A DNA stretch of 64,000 nucleotides from JAGWBD01 sp965220615. Lineage in GTDB: Bacteria > Chloroflexota > Anaerolineae > Aggregatilineales > Phototrophicaceae. Below, piece by piece: positions 34,955-43,167 of this stretch (within the stretch, counting starts at the first letter, position 1; every line of letters begins with the position of its first letter). Position numbers and translations under genes: made by a program. Below the pieces are notes generated by a model. That model saw nothing but the letters and a program-made list of their open reading frames with translations, was not told the origin of the DNA and searched no databases. Location of the stretch: assembly GCA_965220615.1 (NCBI GenBank), contig CBDCQL010000002.1, forward strand, positions 2,170,001-2,234,000. The letters are read 5' to 3'.

Positions 34955-35308
34955 TTACCCCATCACCCGCTGACTGAAGGCCGTGATGCGGTGGGGGTAG
35001 TCCTCCTCGACCGTCAGCTCGCAGAGCAGGAACGCCCCGCTGCCCTGCGCCTGCATCAGCACCAGCGCGTGATGCTTCTCCAGCGCCAGCACCTGCATCG
35101 GCTTCAGCGGGCCGTAAAGCGCCTGGTCCGACCACGGCGCCGCCAGGCGTTCATCGGCGGCGCAATTCTGCAGCGCCGCCTCCGTGTAACCTGTGCGCAT
35201 GAAGTCCTTCAGACGCGCCTCGTCGCCGCGCTTCAGCAGGCCGCACTGCGCGACCAAGCGCATGCCGGCGTTGCTGCCCGCCAGGTTGGGGCGTTTTGCC
35301 TCACTCAC
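34955..35308 (-). CDS. Small SnoaL/NTF2-like protein of unknown function
   Basis: 117 residues from a GTG that overlaps the nitrilase stop (GTGA); the longer frame is a shadow of the nitrilase. The pattern RLVAQCGLLKRGDEARLKDFMRTGYTEAALQNCAADERL, then HALVLMQAQGSGAFLLCELTVEEDYPHRITAFSQRVMG, fits an alpha+beta barrel of the SnoaL/NTF2 type, in which the last strands often read HRITxF. No catalytic residues can be assigned. Its last 52 bases recur beyond the methyltransferase-HNH gene. There the protein end is four residues longer (EDSL), so the present stop may have been created by the insertion. Confidence 0.6.
   Translation of the reverse strand: MSEAKRPNLAGSNAGMRLVAQCGLLKRGDEARLKDFMRTGYTEAALQNCAADERLAAPWSDQALYGPLKPMQVLALEKHHALVLMQAQGSGAFLLCELTVEEDYPHRITAFSQRVMG
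34958..35009. repeat. Right copy of the 52-base direct repeat, within the SnoaL-like 3' end
   Basis: Fifty of 52 bases match 33460-33511. It lies entirely within the coding sequence, starting right after the stop codon. Confidence 0.92.
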
Positions 35309-36174
35309 TCGCTGTCTTTCGCCAGGATGCGCGCCAGTTCTCGCTGCACGAGGTATGGCCGCTCGTCGCGCAGCAGCGGCATGTGGGCCCGCGTGCGCCG
35401 CAGCTGGTTGAGGTCGATCTCCTGCAGCAGCAGCGTCTCCTCGAAGTAGGGCGCCTGGGCCAGCAGCTCGCCCTCCGGGTTGGCGATCAGCGAACCGCCC
35501 CAGAAGTTTTTGCCGTCCTCGTAGCCGACGCGGTTGCACATGATGACGTAGTTGGTGAAGGTGCTGGCGCAGGCCTGGTTCATCAGTTCCACCCAGCGCG
35601 CCACGGTCAGGCGCCCGCCCTCGCGGCTGCTGATGCCGCGCGTGGGGCTGCTGTTGGCGAAGACCAGCAGGTCCGCGCCGTCCATCCACAGCAGCCAGGG
35701 CGCCGAGAGATGCCAGAAATCCTCGCAGATCAGCATGCCGACGCGGCCAAAACGTGTCTCGAATGCCCGCACCCGGTCCCCCTGGGCGAAGTAACGACCG
35801 TCGTCAAAGAGGGTGTAGGTCGGCAGGTAGAGCTTGTGGTGTACGTGCAGGCACTCGCCGCCGGATAACCAGGCCTGGGCGATGGTGAAGCGGTGGCGCC
35901 GGTCCACGTGCACGAAGCCGACGACCAGGTCGAGGCCGAAATCGCGACTGGCCTCCAGCAGGGAGCGGAAGGTCGCGTCCTGCGCGTCGGCCTGCATGGC
36001 CAGCTCTGGCACCAGGTCCATCACCTGGTAGCCGGTCAGCGAAAGCTCGGGGAAGACCAGCAGGTCGACGCCGGCGTCGCGCGCCCGCGCGGCCAGCGCC
36101 AGATGCGTCTCCAGGTTGTGCTGCAGATCGCCGAGTTTCGGGGCCATCTGCGCCAGGCCCACGTTGACCCGCAT
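35305..36174 (-). CDS. Nitrilase-fold amidohydrolase, likely the separate glutaminase subunit of NAD synthetase
   Basis: 289 residues from an ATG at 36174 with GGGAG seven bases upstream. The catalytic triad of carbon-nitrogen hydrolases is visible: Glu in LVFPELSLTGYQ, Lys in HHKLYLPTYTLFDDGRYF, and Cys in GMLICEDFWHLSAPW. LPTYTLFDDGRYF and ICEDFW are the hallmark of the glutaminase domain fused to NadE in glutamine-dependent NAD synthetases, rather than of ordinary nitrilases. Since the nadE at 28600 lacks this domain, this protein may feed it ammonia. Other amidases of this superfamily remain possible. It is the first gene of a short operon with the SnoaL-like gene. Confidence 0.85.
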   Translation of the reverse strand: MRVNVGLAQMAPKLGDLQHNLETHLALAARARDAGVDLLVFPELSLTGYQVMDLVPELAMQADAQDATFRSLLEASRDFGLDLVVGFVHVDRRHRFTIAQAWLSGGECLHVHHKLYLPTYTLFDDGRYFAQGDRVRAFETRFGRVGMLICEDFWHLSAPWLLWMDGADLLVFANSSPTRGISSREGGRLTVARWVELMNQACASTFTNYVIMCNRVGYEDGKNFWGGSLIANPEGELLAQAPYFEETLLLQEIDLNQLRRTRAHMPLLRDERPYLVQRELARILAKDSE

Positions 36175-36269
36175 CGCCTTACTCCCTTTTCCGCCTGCCT
36201 GCGACGGGTCCACAGGGCGGGAGCCCTTCCTGGCGCGCATCATACCAGAATCCGCAGGGGCGAGTCGCT

Positions 36270-37904
36270 TCAGCGCCAGCCCGTCCAGCCAGGGCCGCGC
36301 ACCACCTGGCCGGGCAGCGCGCCCGTGTGTTCGCCGTCGCACAGCACCTGCTCGCCGTTGACGAAGACCTGCTGCATGCCCGTCGAGTAGCGATGCGGGT
36401 CCTGCGGCGTGGCGTGGTCCTGCACCTGCGTCGGCTCGAAGATGACCACGTCGGCGAAGTAACCGGGCCGCAGCAGACCGCGTCCGCGCAGCTTGAGGTT
36501 CTGCGCCGGGAAGCCGCTCAGTTTGCGCACGGCCTCCTCCAGCGTGAGCAGGCCCTCGTCGCGCACGTACTTGCCGAGCACGCGCGCGAAGGAGCCGTAG
36601 GCGCGCGGATGCGGGATGTTGTTGAGGAAGACGCCCTCCAGCGCCTGCGACTCGGCGTCCGAGCAGAAACTGACCCAGGGCAACTGCACCTGCCGGCGCA
36701 GGTTGTCCTCGTCCATGGCGAAGTACATGGTGAAGATGCGGCTGTCGTCCTCGATGATCAGGTCGATCAGCGTCTCGGCGGCGGAGTCGCTGCCGCGCTC
36801 TTGCATGATTTCGGCGAGCGTCTTCCCCTGCAGGAACTGCATTTCGGGCTTGCGCAGACCGGCCAGCAGGATGTTCTGCGGCGGCAGCATCAGGGCGCGG
36901 TTCTCCCAGTCGCCGCCCGGTTCCATCATCTCGGCGACCAGACGGGCGCGGATGTCCGGGTCGCGCAGGCGCCCGATCAGGGCCGTGATGCCCCCTTCGT
37001 GCGCCCAGGGCGGAATGCAGGTGTCGAGGCCCGTGCCCGAGTAGGTGTAGCTGTACATGTCGGCCGTGACCGGCAGCCCCTCCGCACGCGCCGCCTCCAC
37101 GGCTGCAATGGCCCCTTCCATGTGGTGCCAGTTGGCGGCGCCGCTGGCCTTGAGATGATAGATCTCGGCCGTCACGCCGGTCTCGCGCGCGATGGTGACC
37201 AGTTCGTCAACCGCCTCCAGCAGGTCGCCGCCTTCGTTGCGGATGTGCGAGATGAACATGGCGTCGTGCCCCGCCACGACCCGCGCCAGCTCGATCAATT
37301 CGTCGGTCTCCGCGAAACAGGCCGGCGCGTAGATCAGCGCGGCGGACATGCCCATGGCGCCCTCGCGCAGCGCAGCGCGCAGCAGTCGCTTCATCTCCTC
37401 CAGCTCGGCGACTGTCGGGGCGCGGTTGTCGCGGCCCATGGCGTGGATGCGCAGCGTGCTGCTGCCCACGAAGGAGGCGACGTTGCAGGCCACGCCGCGC
37501 GCCGCCAGCCACTCCAGGTACTCGCCCAGCGTCGTCCACTCGACGTCGTAGAGGATGTCGCCCTGCGACATGTAGGAACCCGGGCCGCTCTCCTTCATCG
37601 CCGGACTGAGCGGGCCCATCGACTCGCCCTCGCCCATCACCTCCAGGGTCACGCCCTGGCGGATCTCGCTCTGCGAGCGGCCGTCCTCAATCAGCGATTC
37701 GTTCGACCAGCTGAGCATGTTGATGAAGCCCGGGGCGACGGCCAGGCCGTCGACATCCAGCACGCGCGCGGCGTTGACCTCCTCGCCCGGCGCCGTCAGC
37801 GCGAGGATGCGCTCGCCGGCCAAGGCAAGGTCCGCCCGCTGAGGGGGGTCGCCGCTGCCATCGTAAATCATGCCGCCGCGCAGCAGCAGGTCGCAGTCCG
37901 TCAT
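36270..37904 (-). CDS. D-aminoacylase / N-acyl-D-amino-acid deacylase-like amidohydrolase
   Basis: 544 residues from an ATG at 37904 overlapping the Lgt-like stop. The family frame is clear: DLLLRGGMIYDGSGDPPQRADLALAGERI, DVDGLAVAPGFIN, later ISHIRNEGGDLLEAVDELV, VTAEIYHLKASG, TADMYSYTYSGTGLD and the ending RPGYFADVVIFEP. The usual metal-binding HxH after PGFID reads INMLSWSNES here, so both histidines are missing; the downstream ISHIRNE and IYHLK histidines are retained. A subfamily with INMLSW at this point is familiar to me among annotated D-aminoacylases, so it is probably functional with an altered metal site. Substrate unknown. Confidence 0.82.
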   Translation of the reverse strand: MTDCDLLLRGGMIYDGSGDPPQRADLALAGERILALTAPGEEVNAARVLDVDGLAVAPGFINMLSWSNESLIEDGRSQSEIRQGVTLEVMGEGESMGPLSPAMKESGPGSYMSQGDILYDVEWTTLGEYLEWLAARGVACNVASFVGSSTLRIHAMGRDNRAPTVAELEEMKRLLRAALREGAMGMSAALIYAPACFAETDELIELARVVAGHDAMFISHIRNEGGDLLEAVDELVTIARETGVTAEIYHLKASGAANWHHMEGAIAAVEAARAEGLPVTADMYSYTYSGTGLDTCIPPWAHEGGITALIGRLRDPDIRARLVAEMMEPGGDWENRALMLPPQNILLAGLRKPEMQFLQGKTLAEIMQERGSDSAAETLIDLIIEDDSRIFTMYFAMDEDNLRRQVQLPWVSFCSDAESQALEGVFLNNIPHPRAYGSFARVLGKYVRDEGLLTLEEAVRKLSGFPAQNLKLRGRGLLRPGYFADVVIFEPTQVQDHATPQDPHRYSTGMQQVFVNGEQVLCDGEHTGALPGQVVRGPGWTGWR

Positions 37905-38644
37905 GGAAGACTCCTTCGTCCGCGCCGGAGCGGCCAGGCGCAGGCCAGCAGCAATGCCAGGTCCAGCCACTGGTCGCTGCGCCACCCGGCCCACTCAGGC
38001 ACGGGGTCCGCGCGCCAAAAGCCGATGAACAGCATCCCCGCCGTCAGGAAGGCCAGCAGCAGCCAGAAACGCGTACCGCGCAACCAGCGGCGACGATAGA
38101 ACAGGCCCGCCAGCAGCAGGGCGATCACGCCCAGCAACAGGCCGAACAGCGGCGTATTGTAGCGCGGCGCGAAAATGCCGTAGATATCCGGCAACTCGGC
38201 CACCAGCAGCGGCGAGTGATTCGCCAGGGTGTCGACCTCGCGCCCGTAACCGCAGCCGACCGCCATGCAGCCGCGCCAGGCGCCCAGACAGAGCAGCGCC
38301 AAAGCCGGCGTCAGGGAGTCCAGCAGGGCGGGCCAGGCCAGGCCGAGCCAACGCGCCCCCAGCCACAACCCGGCCAGCGCGCCCAGCAGAGCGCTGTGCC
38401 ATTCCAGGCCACCGCTGCTCCAGCGCAAAATATCCTCCGGCGTGCGCGCGAAATGCTCCAGGTGCAAGAGCACGTGGCCGCCGCGCGCGGCCAGCAGGCC
38501 GGGGGCCAGCGCCAGCAGACAGGCATCCAGCACAGCGAGAGGTGATCCGGACCGCTGCCGCAGGGCGACGGCGCCGGCCAGCAGGATGGCCAGCGCCAGC
38601 GTCAGGCTGAAGGTCTGCACCTGCCAGGGGCCGATGGCGGTCAT
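37901..38644 (-). CDS. Lgt-like membrane protein (prolipoprotein diacylglyceryl transferase family, divergent)
   Basis: 247 residues with six or seven hydrophobic helices. The segment GGLEWHSALLGALAGLWLG recalls the Lgt GGLxxHGGxxG motif, and LGAWRGCMAVGCGYGRE recalls its GRxxNFINQE region, but the key HGG and GRxxN residues are only partly kept. Canonical Lgt attaches diacylglycerol to lipoproteins. This could be a diverged paralogue with another lipid-transfer role. The small size and loose match keep confidence moderate. It overlaps the D-aminoacylase gene by ATGA. Confidence 0.6.
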   Translation of the reverse strand: MTAIGPWQVQTFSLTLALAILLAGAVALRQRSGSPLAVLDACLLALAPGLLAARGGHVLLHLEHFARTPEDILRWSSGGLEWHSALLGALAGLWLGARWLGLAWPALLDSLTPALALLCLGAWRGCMAVGCGYGREVDTLANHSPLLVAELPDIYGIFAPRYNTPLFGLLLGVIALLLAGLFYRRRWLRGTRFWLLLAFLTAGMLFIGFWRADPVPEWAGWRSDQWLDLALLLACAWPLRRGRRSLP

Positions 38645-38731
38645 GCGGCCGGCCCGGCACTCTGCAACCGGAGACCGGCGACGAGCGTATTAAAAGGGCG
38701 CAAGAATCGCTCGTGAAGGGCGGAGGCGCGG

Positions 38732-38759
38732 TTCACATCGGGGTTGCCCATGCTATAAT
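38732..38759 (+). promoter_or_regulatory. Promoter of the prohibitin - J-domain - HtrA run
   Basis: TTCACA, a 16-base spacer and TATAAT, 112 bases before the prohibitin-family ATG. Confidence 0.6.
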
Positions 38760-38871
38760 CGGCGCAGATTGTAGCATTCGCCCCGACCTTTCGTTCACCG
38801 GAGGCACCCGCCCGCGAGGCCTGTCGGCCATAGCGTGGCGCGCCGGTATTACAAGCACAGGAGAGAAAAAC

Positions 38872-39921
38872 ATGGGTGGTATCAGTTCACTGCTGGGCGC
38901 GGTGGCCCTCGTCGGCTTCCTTGTCTTTCTGGGCGGCATCGGCCTGGTGGTGGTGGCGGCCTCGCAGGGTCGCAACTTCCGCAGCGGCGTGTCGCTGGCC
39001 GGCGTCGGTCTGGTCATCGGCCTTGCTTTCAGCGTCATCAGCCAGGGCATCCTGATCGTCGCGCCGCAGGAAGTCGCCGTCATCTTCAATACGATCAACG
39101 GCGAGCTGGAAGACCCGCCGCGGCGCTCCGGTACGTCCATCGTAATCCCCGTGTTGCAGTCCTACACGATTTACCCCATCGAGCAGCTGGAATACACCAT
39201 GTCCAGCGCCCCCGGTGAGGGCCAGCGCGCCGCCGCGGACGACTCGGTCGAGGGCCGCTCGGTCGATGGCCAGGTGGTCTTCCTCGACATCACCGTCATC
39301 TACAGCATCGATCCGTTGCAGGCCAACCTGGTGCACGAACGCTGGCGCAACCGTTATCAGGACGAATTCATCCGGCCCGCCGTGCGCGGTCTGGCGCGCG
39401 ACGTCATCTCGCGTTTCCGCGCCGAGGATATCTTCGGCACCCGCCGCACCGAGGTGCGCGACGAAATCGCCAGTCAACTGCGCGCGCGCATGGTAGCGGA
39501 AGGCTTTAGCCTCAGCAGCCTGATCGTGCGTAACGTCTCCTTCTCCACCGAGTTCGCCAGCGCAATTGAGCAACGCGAGATCGCCGAACAGGAGCGCATC
39601 CGCGCCCTGGATGAGGCCGAACGCCTGCGCGTTCAGGCCAGGGGCAGCCGCGATGCCGAGATCACCCGCGCCGAGGGTGAGGCCGAGGCCATCGTGCTAC
39701 GCGCCCAGGCCCAGGCCGAGGCCCTGCGTCTCGTGAGTGAGCAACTGGCCGCCAACCCCTCGCTGATCCAGTACGAGTACATCCAGAACCTGGCCGACAA
39801 CATCAACCTGGCGCTGGTGCCCTCCAACAGCCCCTTCCTCTTCGACTTTGACAGCCTGGCCGAGGCTCAGGCGGGTTTCGTGGCGCCGGAAGTGCCGGAA
39901 AGCGCAGCGGACGGAGGCTAA
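38872..39921 (+). CDS. Prohibitin / SPFH (Band 7) membrane protein
   Basis: 349 residues from an ATG with AGGAGAG upstream. Two N-terminal hydrophobic segments (LLGAVALVGFLVFLGGIGLVVVAA and a second near VGLVIGLAFSVISQGILIV) anchor it. The SPFH domain follows: VAPQEVAVIFNTINGELED, QVVFLDITVIYSID, VRGLARDVISRFRAEDIF and LSSLIVRNVSFSTEF. A coiled coil of EQREIAEQERIRALDEAERL type and the ADNINLALVP ending complete the prohibitin pattern. Such proteins form large membrane rings that scaffold proteases and lipid domains. The downstream J-domain and HtrA protease genes suggest a membrane protein quality-control group. Confidence 0.9.
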   Translation: MGGISSLLGAVALVGFLVFLGGIGLVVVAASQGRNFRSGVSLAGVGLVIGLAFSVISQGILIVAPQEVAVIFNTINGELEDPPRRSGTSIVIPVLQSYTIYPIEQLEYTMSSAPGEGQRAAADDSVEGRSVDGQVVFLDITVIYSIDPLQANLVHERWRNRYQDEFIRPAVRGLARDVISRFRAEDIFGTRRTEVRDEIASQLRARMVAEGFSLSSLIVRNVSFSTEFASAIEQREIAEQERIRALDEAERLRVQARGSRDAEITRAEGEAEAIVLRAQAQAEALRLVSEQLAANPSLIQYEYIQNLADNINLALVPSNSPFLFDFDSLAEAQAGFVAPEVPESAADGG

Positions 39922-40000
39922 ATCCGTTGGAACCGGGCGCGGGACGGGTCGCTGTCTGATCCGTCCCGCGTCAGCGACAGTTTGATCGCGGAGATGAAGC

Positions 40001-40852
40001 ATGGAACGCGATCCCTACAAGGTGCTCGGCGTCAGCCGTAACGCCAGCGACGAAGACATCAAGAAGGCTTTCCGTCGCCTGGCCAAACGCTGGCATCCGG
40101 ACGCCAACCCGGACAAGCCGGAAGCCGAGGCGCGTTTCAAGGAAATCAGCGTCGCCTACGAAATCCTTGAAGACCCCGAAAAGCGCAAACTCTACGACCG
40201 CTACGGCCACAACTTCGCCAATATCACCGGCAACGGGTCCGCCGGCGCCGGCCACGCCCAGGGCTTTGACGACGCGAGGCTGCAGGACATCCTGGAGGGC
40301 CTGTTTGGCAGCAGTGGCCGCGGACCCGGTCGCGCCCGCCCGTCCCGCGGGCAGAACATCGAAAGGCCGCTGCAGATCAACCTGCAGGAGGCCTGGAGCG
40401 GCGCCAGCCGCCGCATCCGTCACCGCGGCCGCAGCATCGACGTCACCATTCCGCGGGGCGCCCGCGATGGCACGAAGGTGCGCCTCGCCGGCGAGGGCGA
40501 GCCGGACCCCTTCGGCGGGTCGCCTGGCGATCTTTTCCTCATCATTGACGTGCTGCCGCAAGAACGCTTCAGCCGCGACGGTGACAACCTGGAGGTCGAG
40601 GTACCGCTGGACATGTTCACCGCGCTGCTGGGCGGCGAGGTGGAGGTGCCCACCCTGTCCGGCAGCGTGCGTCTCAAGGTACCGCCCGGCACGCAGTCCG
40701 GCCGCCGCTTCCGCCTCAGCGGCCGCGGCATGCCCCTGCTGCGCAGAAAGGACCAGTTTGGCGATCTGCTGGCGCGCGTGCGGATCACCGTGCCCACCCG
40801 GCTGAACGCCGAACAGCGCCGCCTCGCCGAACGGCTGCGCGACAGCCTGTGA
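40001..40852 (+). CDS. cbpA: J-domain co-chaperone of the CbpA/DnaJ type II class
   Basis: 283 residues. The J domain (1-70) has the HPD motif in AKRWHPDANPDKPEAEARF. A Gly-rich linker follows (about 78-120), and then the two beta-sandwich substrate-binding domains with RPLQINLQEAWSGASRRI and the VTIPRGARDGTKVRLAGEGEP and GDLFLIIDVLP blocks. There is no cysteine zinc-finger domain, which distinguishes it from DnaJ. It stimulates Hsp70 ATPase. The dnaK gene is not in this window; a YegD-type Hsp70 lies at 49.6 kb. Its stop overlaps the protease start (GTGA). Confidence 0.93.
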   Translation: MERDPYKVLGVSRNASDEDIKKAFRRLAKRWHPDANPDKPEAEARFKEISVAYEILEDPEKRKLYDRYGHNFANITGNGSAGAGHAQGFDDARLQDILEGLFGSSGRGPGRARPSRGQNIERPLQINLQEAWSGASRRIRHRGRSIDVTIPRGARDGTKVRLAGEGEPDPFGGSPGDLFLIIDVLPQERFSRDGDNLEVEVPLDMFTALLGGEVEVPTLSGSVRLKVPPGTQSGRRFRLSGRGMPLLRRKDQFGDLLARVRITVPTRLNAEQRRLAERLRDSL

Positions 40853-42072
40853 GCGGCCTGCGCCGCGCCCTGACCAGCCTGCTGCTCCTGACCTGCGCCT
40901 GCCAGGCGATCCAACTGCCGCTTCCCGCCAGTCCCACGCCAGCCCTCTTCCAGCCCATACCGGCGCCGGTCGCCGACGCGCCGCTGCCAGCCGCCCGCGG
41001 TGACGCGTTCGTCGCTGACGACGGCTTGTTGACCGCGCTCTACGAACGGGTCGCGCCCGCTGTCGTCGCCATCTCCGTTTACGCAGGCCCAGACGACGTT
41101 GCGGGTCAGAAGCGGGGCTCCGGCTTCCTCATGGACGCTACCGGCCATATCGCGACCAACGCGCACGTCATCCGCGACGCCGCCCGCCTCGAGGTCGTGT
41201 TTCACGACGGCCGTATCGCCCCGGCGACCCTGCGCGGCGCCGATGGCTACAGCGACCTGGCCCTGCTGCAGGTCGACGCGGCCGCCGTCGCCGGGTTGAG
41301 CCCCCTGGCGCTGGCCGACTCCGATGCGCTGCGTCCCGGCCAGCGCGTCATCGTCATCGGCAATCCCTTCGGCCTCAACAACTCGATGACCCAGGGGATC
41401 ATCAGCGCTACCGGTCGCCAGTTGCCGCCGGCCACACTGGGCGAGGCCGGTCTGCCGCCCGGTTTCAGCAACCCCGCCGTCCTCCAGCTGGACGCCCGCA
41501 TCAGCCCCGGCAATTCGGGCGGCCCCGTCCTCAATACTCATGGAGAGGTCATCGGCGTGGCCACGGCCATTCGCAGCGCCGGCGGCGCTTACCAGGGCGT
41601 GGGTTTCGCCACCCCGGCCAACACCCTGCGACGCGTCGCGCCCGAACTCATCGAACGCGGCAGCGTCCGCTACGCCTGGCTGGGGATTTCGACCCAGCGC
41701 GAGGAGGACGGCTTCAGCGTGGCCGCGCTGGTCGAGGCCCTGGGCCTCACGTCCAACAGGGGCGTGCTCATCGATCGCGTCCACCGGGATTCCCCCGCGC
41801 AACTGGCCGGCCTGCGCGGTGGCGCGGAACGAGTCATGCTGCGAGGCGTGGAGGTCTGTGCCGGCGGCGACATCATCGTGGCGATCAACGGCCATTTCGT
41901 GAACAACCTCGACGAATTGCTCGCCTGGCTGGTCAGTTACGGCCACCCGGGCGACGAGGTGACGCTGCTCGTCGTGCGCGGCGAGGAAACGCTGGAACTG
42001 CCGCTGGCGCTGGGCGCGCGACCTCGTCCCGGCGATGACCTGCCCCCCGCCGACTGCCCCGACGGCCCATGA
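40849..42072 (+). CDS. HtrA/DegP-type serine protease with PDZ domain (exported)
   Basis: 407 residues from a GTG that overlaps the J-domain gene. The N-terminus LLLLTCACQA is a signal with cysteines placed as in a lipoprotein, although the lipobox is imperfect. The trypsin-like domain has the triad H106 (TNAHVI), D136 (GYSDLALLQ) and S223 (ISPGNSGGPVL), and a PDZ domain follows from about 285 (YAWLGISTQREEDG...DIIVAINGHFVNNLDELL). These extracytoplasmic proteases remove damaged proteins. All catalytic residues are present. The context with prohibitin and J-domain proteins fits a stress role. Confidence 0.92.
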   Translation: MSGLRRALTSLLLLTCACQAIQLPLPASPTPALFQPIPAPVADAPLPAARGDAFVADDGLLTALYERVAPAVVAISVYAGPDDVAGQKRGSGFLMDATGHIATNAHVIRDAARLEVVFHDGRIAPATLRGADGYSDLALLQVDAAAVAGLSPLALADSDALRPGQRVIVIGNPFGLNNSMTQGIISATGRQLPPATLGEAGLPPGFSNPAVLQLDARISPGNSGGPVLNTHGEVIGVATAIRSAGGAYQGVGFATPANTLRRVAPELIERGSVRYAWLGISTQREEDGFSVAALVEALGLTSNRGVLIDRVHRDSPAQLAGLRGGAERVMLRGVEVCAGGDIIVAINGHFVNNLDELLAWLVSYGHPGDEVTLLVVRGEETLELPLALGARPRPGDDLPPADCPDGP

Positions 42073-42617
42073 TCAACACCGTGCTGGAAACGGAACGCCT
42101 GATTCTGCGTCCGCTGCAGGACGACGACGCGGTGGCCATCAGTTGTTTCGCCGGCGACCGGCGCATCGCCGCCGGAAAACTCAACATCCCCCACCCCCTG
42201 CCGAAGGAATGGGCGCGGCGCTACATTGACTATCACCAGCAGGCTATCGCTGCGCGCGAGGACTTCTGCCTGGCCCTGACGCGGCGTCGGGAACCGGGAC
42301 TCATCGGCATCATCAACCTTTACCCGCAGTCCGCCGGTGGCGGCCAGGTCGGCTTCTGGACCGGAGTGCCCTGGTGGGGACGGGGTTACATGACCGAAGC
42401 GTTGCGGGCGGTCCTCCGCTTCGCCTTCCAGGGCCTGGCGCTGCCACGCGTTCATGCCTCCCACTTTCGCTCCAATCCAGCTTCCGGCCGCGTCATGCAG
42501 AAGGCCGGCATGCTCCAGGAAGGTTGCCTGCGCCAACATGTTCTCAAGGACGGTCTGCCGCAGGACCTCGTTTGCCACGGTATGCTGCGCGCTGACTTCG
42601 AGGGACTCCATGCCTGA
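42069..42617 (+). CDS. GNAT N-acetyltransferase (RimJ/RimL type), first of a tandem pair
   Basis: 182 residues. It begins TERLILRPLQDDDAVAISCFA, the RimJ/RimL opening, and carries GLIGIINLYPQ, a GFWTGVPWWGRGYMTEALRAVLRFAF acetyl-CoA loop (WGRGYMTEA) and ASGRVMQKAGM. Such enzymes acetylate the N-terminus of ribosomal proteins or small amines; the target is not predictable. The ATG overlaps the protease stop (ATGA). A close paralogue follows at once with an eight-base overlap. Confidence 0.9.
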   Translation: MINTVLETERLILRPLQDDDAVAISCFAGDRRIAAGKLNIPHPLPKEWARRYIDYHQQAIAAREDFCLALTRRREPGLIGIINLYPQSAGGGQVGFWTGVPWWGRGYMTEALRAVLRFAFQGLALPRVHASHFRSNPASGRVMQKAGMLQEGCLRQHVLKDGLPQDLVCHGMLRADFEGLHA

Positions 42618-43167
42618 GCCGCGGCTTCTGGAGACCCGGCGCCTGGTCCTGCGCCCGCTGCAGGCCGATGACGCGGAAGCCATCGCCCGCCTCGCCGGAG
42701 ACTGGCGCGTCGCCTGGCCGATCTCCACCATTCCGCATCCCTACAGCCTGGGCAGAGCGCGCGATTTCCTTCGCGCCTCGCGGCGCAGCGCCGCCGAAGG
42801 CAGTGAGTTGGCCTTCGCCGTGACCCGTAAACCGGAATCGGGACTCATCGGCATCATCAGCCTGCGTCCGCAGCAGGGCCACAGCGCGGAGACCGGTTAC
42901 TGGATGGGCGTCCCCTTTTGGGGCCAGGGATACATGAGCGAGGCGCTGGGGGCCATCATCCGCCACGCTTTCTGCGACCTGCAGCTGCAGCGCGTCTACG
43001 CCTGGCACATTGGCAGCAACCCGGCTTCAGGCCGCGTCATGCAAAAGGCCGGCATGCGCCGCGAGGCCTGTTTGCGCCAGCATGTGCTGCACCGCGGCGA
43101 GGTGGAGGACCAGGTCTACTACGGCCTGCTGCGCGACGAGTTCCTGGCTTCCGGCGCGGGCTGCTAG
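42610..43167 (+). CDS. GNAT N-acetyltransferase (RimJ/RimL type), second of a tandem pair
   Basis: 185 residues from an ATG at 42610. Same family and same block order as the gene before it: LLETRRLVLRPLQADDAEAIARLAG, GLIGIISLRPQ, GYWMGVPFWGQGYMSEALGAI, ASGRVMQKAGM, and the ending QHVLHRGEVEDQVYYGLLRDEF. Clearly a duplicate that has since diverged. The upstream in-frame stretch belongs to the first gene's other frame and is not used. Its 3' end overlaps the converging NifU-N-like gene by four bases. Confidence 0.9.
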   Translation: MPEPRLLETRRLVLRPLQADDAEAIARLAGDWRVAWPISTIPHPYSLGRARDFLRASRRSAAEGSELAFAVTRKPESGLIGIISLRPQQGHSAETGYWMGVPFWGQGYMSEALGAIIRHAFCDLQLQRVYAWHIGSNPASGRVMQKAGMRREACLRQHVLHRGEVEDQVYYGLLRDEFLASGAGC

